A stretch of 64,000 nucleotides of DNA from Cinclus cinclus (taxonomy: Eukaryota; Chordata; Aves; Passeriformes; Cinclidae), in the NCBI RefSeq assembly GCF_963662255.1, contig NC_085047.1:16784924-16848923 (forward strand). Reading direction: 5' to 3'. A program made the position numbers and the translations under genes. The notes below the pieces were generated by a model that did no database searches, had not been told where the DNA came from, and saw only the letters and a list, made by a program, of their open reading frames with translations. Shown here in pieces: positions 61,984 through 64,000 of this stretch. The stretch's first letter is position 1. Every line of letters begins with the position of its first letter.

Positions 61984-63179
61984 CTAAAGAAATTGAAATA
62001 AAGGAAATTAAACACTTTAAAAGAGGCACTTTTCTCTACATACTCTACTCATTTTAAACACAACACATGCTGTTTACAAAATATATTATCTCATATTTGT
62101 GATCAGAGCCTGGCTGTCACCCTAGATGCAACTGGCTGATGAGATGAATGCTTAACACAGCACATGGTCATTAGCTATCAAACAAACATATTGGTCAGTC
62201 ATCAATCCAAACTAGCAGGCATACAAAACTCCTCTATATTCACTGGGCAGTCTGTGCTTCAGGATTTAACACTGCACTACAATTTTCTCCACTGTGGTTT
62301 GTTTTCACCCAAGCACACTTTCAAGTGAAACACTCAATTTCACAGCAGACTAGTGTGACACAAAGCAAGGCTATACCTGGCCCAAGATGCTCCATTGCCC
62401 CTCTCTGCCTCAGGGTGGGCAGCAAATAAGTTGTTGGAGGCAGTGCATTGCATTTCTCCTGAACCAGGTTCCTGACTCACTGAGAGCAATGGGGTCAGGG
62501 AAACCAAACCTAGAACGAAGTTTTCAGCTCTACAGGGGTTGAACATCCTGCTATATACATCACTATAACTGGATAAAGGAGAGGTGTGTCATGAACTGAA
62601 TTAAATTGAGTTAGAAATTCTACCATGGAGAGAAACTTCAAGTAATTTCTTGGACACAGTGCAAATCAGGAGTCTGCACCAGCCTTATTGCACTCTAACA
62701 TGAAACACCACGCTTTTCAGCAGTTAGACACATGGCTAAATATGCTAGCATTATTTAAATTAGTGCTGTAACATGTATACATTATTTGAGAAGATTGTAG
62801 GCTAGCAAATTAGCTAACAGGATGAAGAGAAAAAAGCAAACCCAAAAACCTAAAAACCACTCTACTCCTGATATATCAGTAAAATAAAAAAACCACTTAT
62901 CAAGAACTATGAGTGAAGGAAGAATTACTGCCAGGGGACACAGACTTCAGCCAGCTAAGTGTGACTCGTTGCAAGTCTTTAGCAAGAGCTTGAGAACACT
63001 TAAATAATCAAATTCAGGGAAAAATTTCCATACAAAGCAGGCAGGCATCTACATAAAATTGCAAAGACAGCTTTGCATATCAGCTAGTTGGTGCAAATAC
63101 ACACAAGCCCTCATGCTTATGCAAACAGCAGCACCTACGTGCAACTTTCGGTTTAGCTGCAAACAAGAGGTAAAGGATG

Positions 63180-63480
63180 AGGGAAAGCGATGGACTGCGG
63201 GCAGGCTTCCCGCTCGCAGGGGCTTGGAGCACAGATCTGCGCCAGGGGGAAGAGCTGCTCGCCCGTCCCAGGAAAGGCGAGGATCCCTCGGCAGTTTCGG
63301 CCCAGGAATTCCGCCCGGCCTTGGCGCTCGCGGGCCCGCAGCGCCCCCTGGTGCCGAGCCCGGCGCCGACAGCAGCGGCGTTTGACCGGGCTGTGCCGGG
63401 CTAACACCTCCCTACAGGAACGGGACTGAGAACTCCGGGATTTACACCTCACCTGCGATTTCCTTACTCACGGAAACACT
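63180..63480. promoter_or_regulatory. small intronic CpG cluster
   Basis: About 300 bp of strongly CpG-rich sequence (for example GCGCTCGCGGGCCCGCAGCG) in otherwise AT-rich intron. It is much shorter than the island at the other end of the window. It could be an alternative promoter, an unmethylated CTCF site or a regulatory island. No start site, TATA box or splice donor stands out. Confidence 0.7.
63338..63355. promoter_or_regulatory. strong CTCF-binding motif
   Basis: The plus strand reads GCAGCGCCCCCTGGTGCC, which fits the CTCF core (GCGCCCCCTGGTGG type) in nearly every position. It lies in the CpG cluster in the last intron of the PLCXD-family gene. CTCF sites of this strength commonly anchor chromatin loops or insulate neighbours; occupancy here is inferred from the motif only. 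Confidence 0.65.
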
Positions 63481-63716
63481 GAACGGTCTTGGTTGGAAAG
63501 GACCTTAAATACCGCATCGCTTTCCAACAGCGCCTGCCGTTTGCAGGGACACCTTCCACTAGACCAGGTTGGTCAGAACCCGACCCAACCTGGCCTTGAA
63601 CACTTCCAGGTGATGGGGCATCCACAACTTCTCCAGGCAACCTGTACCAGGGCCCCACCACTCTCACAGTAAAGAACTCCCTTCTAATATCCAAGAGGAC
63701 TTCTACAGTACTGGCA
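63476..63716 (-). mobile_element. CR1 LINE, 3'-end fragment
   Basis: The plus strand shows GGTCTTGGTTGGAAAGGACC, TTGCAGGGACACCTTCCACT, AGACCAGGTTGGTCAGAACC, GGCCTTGAACACTTCCAGGT and GATGGGGCATCCACAACTTC, then AAGAACTCCCTTCTAATATC. This is the reverse complement of a CR1 3' end, so it is minus-strand and 5'-truncated near 63,716. It has unusually many CpG sites for a CR1 copy, in keeping with its position against the CpG cluster. Confidence 0.95.
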
Positions 63717-63902
63717 ATTTTTAACGAACGGGAGACAAGGTATACATAAAATACACCATATGGAACTATCCTGGTCATGCTGCTAAAGCTATCAAAAATC
63801 AGTGGCACTCTGTGCTAATCAAAACAAAACCCTCTTATAGGAAAATTGATTGCACAGTAGTATTAAAGCCAAATGGTGAATAATCTAATTTTTGGAAACC
63901 AG

Positions 63903-63938
63903 CACACACACCCCCCCCCCAAAAAAAAAAAAAAAAAA
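63903..63938. repeat. compound (CA)4-C10-A18 repeat
   Basis: Four CA units, ten C and eighteen A in direct succession. A compound simple repeat with no recognised element attached. Confidence 0.93.
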
Positions 63939-64000
63939 TACAAGGTAAAATACTGGCCAGAGATTTATGACCTAGGACATTACTGAAATTACTGAGATAT

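Larger units (their letters stand above)
61984..64000 (-). other. last intron of the PLCXD-family gene (partial)
   Basis: This begins (reading leftwards) with the AG acceptor at 61,985-61,984 and continues out of the window to the right. It contains the CpG cluster and CTCF-type motif at 63.2-63.4 kb, a CR1 fragment at 63.48-63.72 kb and a CA/C/A simple repeat near 63.92 kb. No further exon of the gene was recognised here. Several open frames over the CpG cluster are composition artefacts. Confidence 0.65.

Noticed and set aside
63059..63452. Open frames over the small CpG cluster as an extra PLCXD-family exon
   Set aside because: No frame shows PLCXD motifs and no acceptor/donor pair is evident. 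Composition explains the frames.
1..64000. CRISPR array, phage, operon or other prokaryotic system
   Set aside because: No regularly spaced direct repeats, no dense long genes and no ribosome-binding pattern. Repeat content and splice signals are those of a bird nuclear genome.

Overview
The window looks like a piece of bird nuclear chromosome, most likely from a songbird (passerine). Three observations support this. CR1 LINE copies are present on both strands. There is a fusion of a tRNA-Ile-derived head with a CR1-type tail that resembles TguSINE1. There is also a solo LTR whose start and body match an LTR family I recognise from passerine genomes. Unique sequence is AT-rich, with dense CpG only at about 1.2-3.56 kb and 63.18-63.48 kb. 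No bacterial or organellar genes are seen.

Only one stretch is supported as protein-coding: a short terminal exon on the minus strand at 61,827-61,983. It encodes the C-terminal end of a PI-PLC X-domain-containing protein, PLCXD2 by best fit. The rest of that gene lies to the right, beyond 64,000. Its 3'UTR should run leftwards from 61,826, possibly to a poly(A) signal near 59,287. In the intron just upstream (62-64 kb) there is a small isolated CpG cluster with a strong CTCF-type motif, directly followed by a CR1 fragment.

At the other end, a CpG island of about 2.3 kb (roughly 1,200-3,560) carries minus-strand splice-donor candidates and is probably a promoter. In mammals PHLDB2 lies just downstream of PLCXD2 on the same strand. 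The island is therefore best explained as a PHLDB2 promoter or first exon transcribed leftwards out of the window. This is inference from gene order, not from PHLDB2 coding sequence, of which none is seen.

The roughly 55 kb between them is non-coding spacer. It holds CR1 copies near 24.0, 34.3, 43.3-44.0, 46.1-46.6 (with a second CR1 nested inside), 51.8-52.2, 57.9 and 63.5 kb, an ERV solo LTR at 28 kb, the SINE at 59.7 kb, an old MIR/CORE-SINE remnant at 7.2 kb, three short exact or near-exact tandem duplications, two perfect palindromes and several homopolymer or microsatellite tracts. The many open frames of 60-200 codons here look like chance frames, CpG-island frames or transposon remnants. 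I found no CRISPR array, operon, intact virus or new multi-gene system.
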